Source of the DNA: Streptomyces sp. HUAS CB01 | Lineage (GTDB): Bacteria > Actinomycetota > Actinomycetes > Streptomycetales > Streptomycetaceae | DNA: 64,000 nucleotides | Assembly (NCBI RefSeq): GCF_030406905.1 | Contig: NZ_CP129137.1 | Span: 62,001 to 126,000 of the forward strand | Reading direction: 5' to 3' | Shown here: piece by piece, positions 17,524-26,152 of the stretch | Numbering within the stretch: the first letter of the stretch is position 1 | Layout: every line of letters starts with the position of its first letter | Position numbers and translations under genes: made by a program | The notes under the pieces: generated by a model | Seen by the model: only the letters and a program-made list of their open reading frames with translations | The model's database searches: none | What the model was told of the DNA's origin: nothing

Positions 17524-17967
17524 ATGGATCTGAAACTCGAAGTTGTGGTGCTGCCCGTCTCGGACGTCGACCGGGCCAAGGCCTTCTACGAGAAGGCGGG
17601 CTTCCGTCTCGACGTCGACTACGTCGCCGACGGCAGCTACCGCGTGGTGCATCTGACACCCCCCGGATCGCAGTGCTCGATCCTCTTCGGCACCGGGGTC
17701 ACCACGGCCACACCCGGTTCGGTGCAGGGCCTGCACCTCGTCGTCTCGGACATCGTGGCGGCCCACGCCGAACTCGTCGACCGCGGCATCGAGATGAGCG
17801 AGGTCTTCCATGACACGAGTGGGGTCTTCCACCGCGGCACCGAGGAGGGACGCGTCAGCGGCCCCGCGCCGAAGCGCGCCAGCTACGGTTCCTTCGCCAC
17901 GTTCAGCGACCCGGACGGCAACGGGTGGGCGCTCCAGGAAGTGACGACCCGGCTTCCCGGCCGGTGA
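17524..17967 (+). CDS. VOC family (glyoxalase/bleomycin-resistance fold) protein
   Basis: 147 aa from ATG 17524 (AGAGAAG upstream). Two beta-alpha-beta-beta-beta modules: LEVVVLPVSDVDRAKAFYEK (~5-24) with FRLDVDYV, then VQGLHLVVSDIVAAHAELVD (~74-93) and SYGSFATFSDPDGNGWALQE at the end. The metal-site pattern D..GN.W.LQE is kept (Glu near 139). Such proteins are dioxygenases, isomerases or resistance proteins; the specific reaction cannot be assigned. It stands between the MFS scrap and the broken FAD oxidoreductase. Confidence 0.82.
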   Translation: MDLKLEVVVLPVSDVDRAKAFYEKAGFRLDVDYVADGSYRVVHLTPPGSQCSILFGTGVTTATPGSVQGLHLVVSDIVAAHAELVDRGIEMSEVFHDTSGVFHRGTEEGRVSGPAPKRASYGSFATFSDPDGNGWALQEVTTRLPGR

Positions 17968-18056
17968 CAACCGCCCCGCACCCGCACCCCCTCAAGACAC
18001 CGCCCCGGCCGGCTCGCTTCCGGCGGAGCCGCACCCTCCCCTGAGCGACAGGAGCA

Positions 18057-19218
18057 GTGACGGACGAGGCCTTCCGCGCCTACGACGTGATCGTCATCGG
18101 CGCGGGCCCGGTGGGTGAGAACGTGGCCGACCGGGCCAGTGCCGCCGGGCTCACCACCGTGATCGTGGAGCGCGAACTGCTCGGTGGCGAGTGCTCGTTC
18201 TGGGCCTGCGAACCCAGCAAGGCTTGCTGCGGCCCGTGGTGGCCCGCGCCGACGCGCCGCGTACCGGGACTGGGTGACGCGGTGAGAGGACCGCCGGACG
18301 TGGACGCCGTCCTCGCGCACCGCGACAGGAGGGCCGCCCACTGCAAGGACGAGGACCAGGTCGACTGGCTCGACCCGGTCTCCGTCGACCTGATACGCGG
18401 TCACGGCCGCCTCACCGGCCCCCGGGTATCGGTGAGGACCCCTGACGGAGACACCGCACGGCTGACCGCGCGCCACGCCGTCGCGCTCTGTACCGGTACC
18501 GGCACCGCCCTGCCCGACATCCCCGGCCTCGACGCCGCGGCCCCGTGGACCAACCGTGAGGCGACCAGCGCCGGCCGTGTGCCCTGCCGCCTGGTCGTGG
18601 TGGGCGCGGGTGTGGTCGCCGTCGAACTGGCCACCGCCTGGCAGGCGCTCGGCTCCCAGGTGACCCTCCTCGTACGCGGCGACGGCCTGCTGACGAGGAG
18701 GGAACCCTTCGCCGGCGAACTGGTGGCGGACGGACTCCGCGAGGCCGGCGCCGACATCCAACTGGGAACCGAGGTCGTCTCCGTGGAGCGCCGCCCGGGC
18801 GGATCGGGCGAGGAGGTACGCGTCACCCTGACCGACGGTGAGGAACTGAACACGGACGAGATTCCGTTCGCCACCGGCCGCGCACCGCGGACGTCGGCCC
18901 GGAGACCGTCGGCCTCACCCCCGGGGACTGGCTGACCATGGACGACACCTGCCGGGTGACCGCCGTCACCGACGGGTGGCTCTACGCCGTCGGCGACGTC
19001 AATCGCCGGGCGCTGATGACCCACCAGGGCAAGTACCAGGCCCGGATCGCGGTCGCGGCCATCGCCGCCCGCGCCGCGGGAACGCCGCTCGACGACGGCC
19101 GCTGAGGCGCCCACGCCGCGACGGCCGACCACACCGCCGTGCCACAGGTGGTCTTCACCACGCCCGAGGTGGCCTCCGTCGGCCTCACCGCGCACGAGGC
19201 GATCGGCCGCTCCACGGT
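18057..19218 (+). pseudogene. Pyridine nucleotide-disulfide oxidoreductase, frameshifted and truncated
   Basis: GTG 18057. FAD loop VIVIGAGPVGENVADRASAAG, redox-active disulfide GGECSFWACEPSKA, NAD loop LVVVGAGVVAVELATAWQAL. Near 18880 the frame shifts: GRAPRT is followed in another frame by DVGPETVGLTPGDWLTMDD and AVGDVNRRALMTHQGKYQAR. That frame meets TGA at 19103-19105 (where TGG is expected before GAHAATADHTAVPQVVFTTP) and fades after LTAHEAIGR, so most of the dimerisation domain is missing. The lesions are few, implying recent inactivation. The mercuric-reductase-like family uses the disulfide to pass electrons from NAD(P)H to an unknown acceptor. Confidence 0.85.
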
Positions 19219-19460
19219 GCGCCAATCCGGGCGGCCGCCCCCGCTACCCGTTCTTGTCGCTCCGTCAAGGGGGCCTCCGGTCTTCGGGTCCGGCATGACT
19301 TCCCCCTTCCGTTGATCATCCAGGGGTGCCGCCACCAGCTCCGGAGGCATCGACGGACCGCTGACGAGAGAGTCTTGAGCACCGGCTTTGCCCAAGGCCG
19401 CAAGAGGCCTCCGTGACGTGGATGCGGCGCCTCGGCGCCCGGGCAAGGCCGGACGAAAGC

Positions 19461-19752
19461 GTGACGGAGGAGCCTGCCGTCATCGACATAGGCGACATCG
19501 ACGTCTTCCTCGGCGCGGACGTCGGCAAGGGCGGCCACCAGGCCACCGCCGTCACCTCGGCCGGGAAAGAGACCTTCGACAAGCACCTGCCCAACACCGG
19601 ACCCAGCTCCACGAGTTGTTTGCGAAACTCCGGACCGAACACGGGACCACGCTGGTCGTGGCCGATCAGCCGGACTCGATCGGGGCCCTGCCGCCGGCGG
19701 TCGCCAGGGACATCGGCTGCCCGGTCGCCGGCCTATTGGCCAGCCTGGACAA
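19461..19752 (+). pseudogene. IS110-family transposase, N-terminal fragment
   Basis: VIDIGDIDVFLGADVGKGGH carries the first acidic residue of the RuvC-like DEDD domain. After a frameshift near 19596 it continues as LHELFAKLRTEHGTTLVVAD and IGALPPAVARDIGCPVAGLL, then ends at the junction with a minus-strand gene remnant near 19752. Confidence 0.75.
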
Positions 19753-20040
19753 TTCCGGCGTAGACGCGCAGGTCAGAGTGCCTGGTCGGCACCTTCCACC
19801 GGCGGAAAGCGTCCATGACACCGGACGGCCAGCCGGCCTCGTCCTGGTCGGCGACGAAGCGCACGCCACGCCGCTGCACGTCGCTCAGGTCGCCGAAGGA
19901 CTGAGGCGGTCCGAAGGGATCGTCCGGGAAAACCAGCCTGAACAGCGTCTCCGCCGTGTAGTACCTGTCGTCGAACGCCTCGACGCGCCTGCAGTCAGCC
20001 AGGCCGACCAGCATGGCATCGACCGCCCGGAGCGTCGTGG
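19753..20040 (-). pseudogene. Truncated conserved actinobacterial protein
   Basis: Minus frame reads AVDAMLVGLADCRRVEAFDD, YYTAETLFRLVFPDDPFGPP, FGDLSDVQRRGVRFVADQDE and SDLRVYAGI. It looks like genuine protein of a family seen in Streptomyces whose function I do not know. The 3' side is cut by the IS110 fragment and the 5' side has no start. Confidence 0.45.
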
Positions 20041-20103
20041 CTTCGGATCACCACGCCCGCCGCCCCTGCCGTCAACGACGCCGCCGCCGGCTGGGATCCG
20101 GGG

Positions 20104-20135
20104 CCGCCGTGCCGCGAAGTCGAGCGGCACGGCGG
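20104..20135 (-). terminator. Terminator of the four-gene dedA/PEP-synthase-like operon
   Basis: CCGCCGTGCCGC (20104-20115), an 8-base loop, and its exact complement (20124-20135), ending nine bases past the last stop codon of the minus-strand operon. Confidence 0.65.
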
Positions 20136-20143
20136 GCACTCCC

Positions 20144-21025
20144 TCAGCGCAGGACGACCGCGCTGACCCGGTTGGTGTTGGCGTCCTCGATGCAGCCACG
20201 CAGACGCATCACGTCGTGCGGGGTCAGCGCGGGACGGATGACCCCGACGTAGACGCCGTCGCGCACCCGGGTGAGGTCGGCGTCGTTGTTGTGGGCGGCC
20301 GTGGAGCGACGGCACGTCGCCCAGAGGTTGTCGGCGGCGAGCGCGATGTCGCCGTCCCGGGTCTGCACCGTGAACACCATGGTGGTGCCCTCCGCGCTGG
20401 ACGCGGGCTCGGGCCGGGTCTGGGTCGCGTCCGCCAGGGCGGACCAGAGCAGGGGGACGATCAGCAGGCCGACCACCGTCACCACCGCGTTGAGCGCTCT
20501 GCGCCCCGGCCGTGCGGACGGCAGCGCCGGGCGATCGTCCCAGGCCGGCGTGCCGCCGGTCGGCGGCGCGGTCAGGCCCGTCAGCCGTCCGGCGAGACGG
20601 CGCTCCGCTCCTCGTCCGACGCTCGCGCCCGCGATCTTCTGGATGACCGTCGCCAGGCCGGAGAGGACCGCGCCGGCCACCATCAGCACCGGGACGAAGA
20701 CGAAGGTGCGCTGGGTGTCCCCCAGACCGTTCAGGTCGGCCGGGGCCAGCCAGGCGAAGCGGTCGCGCCGCGCGCCCCGGGTCTGGTCCAGTCGGCCGCG
20801 CACGTCCTCGATGCGGCTCTCGGACCGCTCCAGCCGGGTCTCCAGCCCGGAGACCCGGGCGATCAGCAGGACCGTGGCGAGGAAGACCTCGATGATGAGG
20901 AAGAGCATCGCGCAGATCAGCGCCCGCTGCCATTCCCATCGGGTCAGGTAGAGGACCGTGTAGTAGCCGGCGTAGGCGCCGGAGAGGCCGCCGAAGGTGT
21001 ATCCGACCAGTTTCAGTGTCTTCAC
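20144..21025 (-). CDS. Membrane protein of unknown function
   Basis: 293 aa. Hydrophobic segments: LKLVGYTFGGLSGAYAGYY (~5-23), ALICAMLFLIIEVFLATVLL (~35-54), FVFVPVLMVAGAVLSGLATV (~108-127) and NAVVTVVGLLIVPLLWSALA (~180-199). A charged segment (~60-85, LETRLERSESRIEDVRGRLD) could form a coiled coil. The C-terminal domain (~210-293) is soluble, with two Cys (WATCRRS and LRGCIED) that may form a disulfide if external. The start overlaps the stop of the PEP-synthase-like gene by four bases (ATGA), so translation is coupled. I do not recognise the family. Confidence 0.75.
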   Translation of the reverse strand: MKTLKLVGYTFGGLSGAYAGYYTVLYLTRWEWQRALICAMLFLIIEVFLATVLLIARVSGLETRLERSESRIEDVRGRLDQTRGARRDRFAWLAPADLNGLGDTQRTFVFVPVLMVAGAVLSGLATVIQKIAGASVGRGAERRLAGRLTGLTAPPTGGTPAWDDRPALPSARPGRRALNAVVTVVGLLIVPLLWSALADATQTRPEPASSAEGTTMVFTVQTRDGDIALAADNLWATCRRSTAAHNNDADLTRVRDGVYVGVIRPALTPHDVMRLRGCIEDANTNRVSAVVLR

Positions 21026-23139
21026 GCCGCCGGCTCCTGTCCCGCCGTCACGGAGGCGATCCGGGGCACGTCGCGTCCGGTCACCGCTCCCGTCCCGCCG
21101 TCGACGGTCAGCGGTGTGCCGGCCGGGAAGCGCACGGTCGCGCCGATCACACCGACGGCCGTGGGCACGTGGTACTCACGGGCCAGGACGGCGAGGTGCG
21201 ACAACGGGCTGCCCGTCTCCGCCACGAGCCCGGCGAGGTCCGGCAGCAGAGGTGCCAGAGCGGGGTCCAGGGAGGCGACGATCAGGACCGGACGCTCGGG
21301 GCGCTGGCCCTGCCCGTCCCAGGCCGTGCCGGCGCCGAAGCCGCCGCCCGCCCCCTGTCCCTGGTCCGGCGCCGACGACGCCCCGGTGGGCGCGGCCACG
21401 GGCACGCCGTCGGCCAGACGAAACGCGACGGGGAGCGTACCGGCGTCCGGGCGGGACACTCTGTCGGCGAGGTCGGCAGGCAGTCCCCCACCCTGTGCCG
21501 CGTGCACCACCTCGTCCCAGCGCAGCAGTGCCAGCCGGGACACGGGGAGCGTCCCGTGCCCGCCAGCCAGCCGGTCGGCCAGCTGCGCCAGCATCCGTAC
21601 CTGCATCTCCTGCACCCATCGGATGCGCAGCCGCAGCCCTTCACGCGCGGGCAGGACACCCACCCCGCGCGGCAGCGCGGTGACCGGGTCCGTCGCCGGC
21701 AGTGGCGGGCGGGCGGCCAGTGCGGGGGGCAGCAGCGTCAGCACGACCGGGTGGCGTGCGATGAGCTGCTCGTCGGTGAGCTTGCGGCTACGGCCCTCGG
21801 CCAGTTCGGCCAGCGCCTCGCCCGCGGCGGTGGCGCCGTGGTCCGCGCGCAGGAGCGCGCCGGCCAGGGCCTCCTGGGCGTGCAGGGCGGACAGCGTCTG
21901 CCGTCCCCAGGCGACCGCGTCCACCAGCCGGCCGCTGAGCATCTCGGCGGGCGGCGGGAACTCGGCCAGGGCACGGTCCACGTCGGCCATGAGGTCGAGC
22001 GCCAGCAGCGGGAGCGCGGAGCGCAGCCGGCCCACTCGCCAGGCCGCCGCCGCACGCCGTGCTCCGGGTGCGGGATTGACGCGGTCGAGGAGGGGATGGG
22101 CGGGGGGTACGACTCCGAGCAGCCGCAGGTCGGCGACGGCCCTTCCTCGTACGGTGCGCACCACGGGCAGGCCGCGCAGTCGGCGCCGTGGCGCGGCTCC
22201 GGCGATGTCGAGCGCCAGTGTGAGCCCCTGGGACATGGGAGTCAGCCAGAGGTCTTCCTCCAGGGGCTGGAGCACTCCGGGAAGTGTCTCGGCGACGGGC
22301 CCGGGTCCGAGCAGGCGGGCGCCGCGCGGCGGACGCCGGGTCATCGCGGTGATGGGACGTGCCTGGAACAGCCACAGGCGCCCCTCACCGTCGAAGCCGA
22401 ACTCCATGTCCTGCGGGCTGCCGAAGAGACGCTGGGTCTTCCTGGCGAGGCTCACCAGCCGGACCAACTGCCCTCGGGAGAGCGGGCCGTCGTGCGCGGC
22501 CGAGTCGCCGCCCACCACGCGGGCGTACCGGGTGAGCTGGTAGCGCGTACCTTGGGTGCCGCCCCCGACGAGCTGGTCGGGGCCGCCGCGCACCGCGCTG
22601 ACCAGGATGCGGTCGGTACGGCCCTCGACGGGGTCGGCTCCGAACATCACACCGCCGACGGCCGAGGTGAGCATCGGCTGCACCAGCACCGCCATGTCGT
22701 CGCCGGTCGGAGGCTGTTCCGCGGTCGGGCGCAGCGGCCTGATCCGCCGGGCGGAGGCGAGGACGGTCCTTACCGCCGAGACGAAGTCCTCCCAGCCCCG
22801 CACGTCCAGTACGGAGTCGAAGTGCCCGGCCATCGAGGACTCCGCGGAGTCCTCGTGGCGGGAGGAGGAGCGCACGACGAGCGGCAGTCGCGTGTCCCGC
22901 TCCTCGGCCAGCGTCCGCCAGGCGGCGCGCAGCGCCTCGTGACCTGTGCGCGGTGGCTCCGGGCCGATGGTGGCTCCGGACACCCGCGAGGCGGGCACCA
23001 GGACGAATCCCGGCAGGACGGGCAGTCCGGCCATGGCGGCGCGGGCCAGGTGGGCGGCCTTGGCGCCGATGATGGACGGATCGTGGGCCAGTGGGTTGTC
23101 CAGTGGCACCACGGCCCAGTCCGCAGCCTCGAATCGCAT
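21022..23139 (-). CDS. PEP synthase/rifampin phosphotransferase-like protein
   Basis: 705 aa. The N-terminal third resembles the ATP-binding domain of pyruvate,phosphate dikinases: IIGAKAAHLARAAMAGLPVL, VVRSSSRHEDSAESSMAGHF, VGGVMFGADPVEGRTDRILV and DMEFGFDGEGRLWLFQARPI. The C-terminal swivelling His domain is present: AETGSPLSHLAVLAREYHVP with the phospho-acceptor His about residue 648. The middle is diverged and lacks the PEP-binding TIM barrel, as in antibiotic phosphotransferases (Rph). The family transfers the beta-phosphate of ATP via His to a small molecule. The substrate is unknown; membrane neighbours and DedA suggest an envelope or lipid link. Confidence 0.82.
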   Translation of the reverse strand: MRFEAADWAVVPLDNPLAHDPSIIGAKAAHLARAAMAGLPVLPGFVLVPASRVSGATIGPEPPRTGHEALRAAWRTLAEERDTRLPLVVRSSSRHEDSAESSMAGHFDSVLDVRGWEDFVSAVRTVLASARRIRPLRPTAEQPPTGDDMAVLVQPMLTSAVGGVMFGADPVEGRTDRILVSAVRGGPDQLVGGGTQGTRYQLTRYARVVGGDSAAHDGPLSRGQLVRLVSLARKTQRLFGSPQDMEFGFDGEGRLWLFQARPITAMTRRPPRGARLLGPGPVAETLPGVLQPLEEDLWLTPMSQGLTLALDIAGAAPRRRLRGLPVVRTVRGRAVADLRLLGVVPPAHPLLDRVNPAPGARRAAAAWRVGRLRSALPLLALDLMADVDRALAEFPPPAEMLSGRLVDAVAWGRQTLSALHAQEALAGALLRADHGATAAGEALAELAEGRSRKLTDEQLIARHPVVLTLLPPALAARPPLPATDPVTALPRGVGVLPAREGLRLRIRWVQEMQVRMLAQLADRLAGGHGTLPVSRLALLRWDEVVHAAQGGGLPADLADRVSRPDAGTLPVAFRLADGVPVAAPTGASSAPDQGQGAGGGFGAGTAWDGQGQRPERPVLIVASLDPALAPLLPDLAGLVAETGSPLSHLAVLAREYHVPTAVGVIGATVRFPAGTPLTVDGGTGAVTGRDVPRIASVTAGQEPAA

Positions 23140-23142
23140 GGC

Positions 23143-23952
23143 TCATTTCTCCTGTGCGTGGGTGAAGTCGTGGAGGGCTCTGCGCACCGAGGGCCTGCTG
23201 GGCCCGCCCGACGCGACGACCGCGGAGCTGGCGGGCGGTCGGTGGCGTCGGCGGCGCGCGCGGATCTTCACGACGATGAGGGCCGGCACGGTGACCGCGG
23301 AGAGGGCCAGGGCGCCGACCAGGCCGGCCGAGTGCAGGAATTCGATCGCCGCGGCACCGGCGAAGCAGCCGAGGGCCACCGTGCCGCAGCCCCAGACCAG
23401 TGACGCCGCGGCGCTCCAGCGCAGGAAGCGGCGGTACGGCATGCCCGACGCGCCAGCGGCGTAGGGCACGAAGGTCCTCGCGAAGCCGATGAACTTGCTC
23501 GTGAAGACCGCGGCCGCACCGTGGTGGGTGAGGAAGGCACGGGCGCGTCCTGTCCCATGGCCGGTGAGGGCGTTCGACGAGCGCCGACGTCCCTGATCGG
23601 TGGTCGCGTGCGACGAACGCCGGCGTGCTTGGCCGGTGGTGGCGTTCGACCCGCGCCAACGTCTTTGGCGGGTACCGGCGTTGTACGTCCGTCGGCGTTC
23701 GCGGTGGCCTCGCGCGCACCGGCGGCCCAGTGCGTAGCCGAGGCTGTCGCCGGTGACGGCACCCGTCACCACAACAGCCGCGAGGAGGAAGGCGTTAAGT
23801 TCGCCCCGGCCCGCGATCGCGGAGGCGAGGAGAACGACCGCCTCACCGGGCACCAGGAGCCCGATGAAGGCGCTCGTCTCAGCGGCCGTCAGGAGGAACA
23901 TCACGGCGTACGACCACCAACCGGCCGCCTCGATCACACCGTTGAGGTGCAT
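23143..23952 (-). CDS. DedA/VTT-family membrane protein with a 12-residue repeat insertion
   Basis: 269 aa from ATG 23952. DedA markers: AETSAFIGLLVPGEAVVLLA, GAVTGDSLGYALGRR, then GAAAVFTSKFIGFARTFVPY (the F...R..R.P...G motif) and MPYRRFLRWSAAASLVWG. Between GYALGRR and RARAFLTHHG lies an insertion of about 48 residues made of 12-residue repeats (SSNALTGHGTGR-like, Arg- and Ser-rich) where the family normally has a short loop. DedA proteins move phospholipids or lipid carriers across the membrane. The stop lies three bases before the PEP-synthase-like start, and its own start is five bases after the upstream gene, so all four are one operon. Confidence 0.85.
   Translation of the reverse strand: MHLNGVIEAAGWWSYAVMFLLTAAETSAFIGLLVPGEAVVLLASAIAGRGELNAFLLAAVVVTGAVTGDSLGYALGRRCARGHRERRRTYNAGTRQRRWRGSNATTGQARRRSSHATTDQGRRRSSNALTGHGTGRARAFLTHHGAAAVFTSKFIGFARTFVPYAAGASGMPYRRFLRWSAAASLVWGCGTVALGCFAGAAAIEFLHSAGLVGALALSAVTVPALIVVKIRARRRRHRPPASSAVVASGGPSRPSVRRALHDFTHAQEK
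23570..23713. repeat. Four 36-bp tandem repeats inside dedA
   Basis: Units start with GCGT at 23570, 23606, 23642 and 23678. They are imperfect and in frame, giving 12 residues each with a core like SSxATTxQxRRR. Confidence 0.7.
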
Positions 23953-23957
23953 GGCGG

Positions 23958-24782
23958 TCAGCCCGCCCGTCCCCACCGCACGGTGTCGGGGGTGTGGGCG
24001 TGAGCCGGTGCCCCGGCCGCCCGGCCCCGGGGCGGGGACTGGCCGTCGTGTCGCAGCTCGGCGCGCGGCCTCAGCGGCGCGACACGTCCTTCCGGCTCCC
24101 AGGCGTCGGCGGGGCCCGGGCCGCGGACGTCCTTGCGCGGCAGGCGCCCTGCGGCGAACCAGGTCAGAAGCGGTACGACCGCGCCCAGTACACCGGCGGA
24201 GGCCGGGTGAGGGGAGGTCAGGACGGACGTCGCCACGCCGCACACCGCGGTCACCGCGAGGGCGATGCGTGCGCGGACCGAGGCGATGGCGGTGATCACG
24301 GCCGAAGCCAGCAGCAGGTACCAGCCGGTGAGCGCACCGGGCATCGTCAGGTACTCCCGGAAGAGCGAACTCTCGTGCGCCGGGAGGTGCTCGAGGGGAA
24401 CCGACCAGGTATAGGCCAGGCCGATCGCGCTGGACAGCAGCAGCGCGACGGCTGCACGGGTGTAGACGGCCAGCCGTTGGTGCGCCAGCCAGAGCAGGAT
24501 CAGCGCCGTCAGGGGCCAGGGGGCCAGCGCGTAGACGGAGGCCATCACCCGCGTCGTGTCCGTCCAGGCGAGGTCGGGATAGGGGTCGGCACCGGAGGAG
24601 AGACCGAGCAGGGCGGCGTGCAGCATCGCGATCGCCGCAGCGCCCGTCGCCACGTGCCGCAAGGTCGTGCGGACGATCGCTTGTTGTGCTTGTCGCGCTT
24701 GTCGGGTGTCGCGGGGACGGCTTCCGGCCGGCCTGCCGGCCGCCAGGGCGGCGGCGTGCGGCATCTGCGTGGGATGGGTCAC
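23958..24782 (-). CDS. Polytopic membrane protein, first gene of the dedA operon
   Basis: 274 aa from GTG 24782 with GAGGTGA upstream. About six hydrophobic segments: HVATGAAAIAMLHAALLGL, VYALAPWPLTALILLWLAHQ, AAVALLLSSAIGLAYTW, LTGWYLLLASAVITAIASV, IALAVTAVCGVATSVL and AGVLGAVVPLLTWFAAG. The last ~55 residues are a charged, Pro- and Arg-rich cytoplasmic tail. Not recognised as a known transporter. The phosphatase-like motifs sought in such loci (KxxxxxxRP and PSGH) are absent. The gene lies five bases before dedA. Confidence 0.7.
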   Translation of the reverse strand: MTHPTQMPHAAALAAGRPAGSRPRDTRQARQAQQAIVRTTLRHVATGAAAIAMLHAALLGLSSGADPYPDLAWTDTTRVMASVYALAPWPLTALILLWLAHQRLAVYTRAAVALLLSSAIGLAYTWSVPLEHLPAHESSLFREYLTMPGALTGWYLLLASAVITAIASVRARIALAVTAVCGVATSVLTSPHPASAGVLGAVVPLLTWFAAGRLPRKDVRGPGPADAWEPEGRVAPLRPRAELRHDGQSPPRGRAAGAPAHAHTPDTVRWGRAG

Positions 24783-25011
24783 GACTGGTCACCTCGCTTA
24801 GTTGATGAATAGGCACGTTTTGTGGTGGGTCCGTCGGGCGTGCGGCCGACCGGCCTCGCGGTACGGGTGGCGACCCCGTGGACGCGAGGCGCCGCGGTTC
24901 CGGCGCCGGGCGGCCGAGCAGCGCACCGACCCGCACCCCGACCGGGGGCGGGGCCGCGCTCCCGACTCGACGGCGGGCACGTCCGCACCACCGGGCGCCT
25001 CGCCTCGCTGA

Positions 25012-25056
25012 TTGACACGTCAAGCATGCAGGGCAGATACTTGTTTCGTCAATCAA
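25012..25056 (+). promoter_or_regulatory. Promoter and MarR-type operator of the monooxygenase operon
   Basis: TTGACA (25012-25017), 18 bases, GATACT (25036-25041). The operator TTGTTTCGTCAATCAA (25041-25056) overlaps the -10/start and is a relative of the sites at 15267 and 16462. TTGACACGTCAA (25012-25023) is a further small inverted repeat on the -35. The rest of 24783-25102 shows no gene. Confidence 0.6.
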
Positions 25057-25102
25057 TAACTTCGAGCGGCCGACGCCAGCGCGATCACCGGTGGAGGAGA
25101 GC

Positions 25103-26152
25103 ATGACGCCCCAGACCTTCGAGATAGGCCTCAACTCTTTCGGGGAGGTCGCCACGGACCACGGCCGGACACTCAGCGACGCCGAGACCGTCCGCCTCCT
25201 CGTCGAGGAGGCGGCACTCGCCGAGTCCTCGGGGCTGGACGTCTTCAGCGTCGGCGAGCACTACCGGGCGGGCCACGTCGACAGCGCCGCTCCCGTGCTG
25301 CTCTCCGCGATCGCCACCGCCACGGAACGCATCCGCCTCGGAACGTCGGTGACCGTACTGAGCACCAACGATCCCGTACGGCTGTACCACGACTTCTCGA
25401 CCCTGGACGCCGTGTCGAACGGCCGGGCCCAGCTCGTCCTCGGACGGGCGTCGGCCACGGAGTCCTTCCCCCTGTTCGGCTACGACCTCGCCGACTACGA
25501 GGAGTTGTTCGAGGAGAAGCTCGAACTCTTCATGCGTCTGCAGCGGGAGGAGACGGTGACGTGGTCCGGCGCGCTGCGGACACCGCTCGTCGAACAGCGA
25601 CTGCGCCCCCGGATGCCCTCAGGAGGTATCCCCACCTGGATCGGCGTGGGCGGCAGCCCTCACTCCGTGGTCCGCGCCGCCGGCTACGGCCTGCCCCTGA
25701 TGATGGCCATCATCGGCGGACGCCCGCAACGGTTCGAGGGCCACGTCAAGCTCTACCAGCAGGCACTGCAACAGGCCGGGCACGAGCCGCTGCCGATCGG
25801 CCAGCACTCCCTGGGGCTCGTCGCCGACACCGACGAGGAAGCGGTCGAGACCTGGTGGCAGTACTGGCAGCCGGTCGTGGCCCACGTTGCCGAGGAGCGC
25901 GGGTTCTACAAGCCCACCCGCGAACGGTACGAGGCGGAGATCGAGCAGGGAGCACTCTTCGTCGGCTCCCCGGAGACCGTCGCCCACAAGATCGCCCAGA
26001 CCGCGCGCGACCTGCACCTGAACCGCTTCGACCTCAAGTACGACATCATGCACCTGCCCCGTCAGGCCCGCGCCCGCACGATCGAACTGCTGGGCCGCGA
26101 AGTCGCCCCCCGGGTCAGGGAACTGCTCACCAAGGAGTCCACCCGTGGATGA
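25103..26152 (+). CDS. Luciferase-like (LLM class) flavin-dependent monooxygenase 1
   Basis: 349 aa from ATG 25103 (GGAGGAGAGC directly upstream). TIM-barrel bacterial luciferase family: FEIGLNSFGEVATDHGRTLS, GLDVFSVGEHYRAGHVDSAA, RIRLGTSVTVLSTNDPVRLY, NGRAQLVLGRASATESFPLF and SPETVAHKIAQTARDLHLNR. It would oxidise an organic substrate with reduced FMN or F420. It overlaps the next gene by eight bases, and the two proteins are clear paralogues (shared [16 protein letters not shown]), suggesting a two-component alpha/beta luciferase-type pair. Reduced flavin could come from the FMN reductase at 14629, which shares its operator type. Confidence 0.85.
   Translation: MTPQTFEIGLNSFGEVATDHGRTLSDAETVRLLVEEAALAESSGLDVFSVGEHYRAGHVDSAAPVLLSAIATATERIRLGTSVTVLSTNDPVRLYHDFSTLDAVSNGRAQLVLGRASATESFPLFGYDLADYEELFEEKLELFMRLQREETVTWSGALRTPLVEQRLRPRMPSGGIPTWIGVGGSPHSVVRAAGYGLPLMMAIIGGRPQRFEGHVKLYQQALQQAGHEPLPIGQHSLGLVADTDEEAVETWWQYWQPVVAHVAEERGFYKPTRERYEAEIEQGALFVGSPETVAHKIAQTARDLHLNRFDLKYDIMHLPRQARARTIELLGREVAPRVRELLTKESTRG

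Noticed and set aside
19388..22543. 1051-codon open frame on the plus strand
   Set aside because: It is antisense to the PEP-synthase-like and membrane genes and to the IS110/unknown remnants, and its translation is low-complexity Arg/Gly/Pro without any domain.
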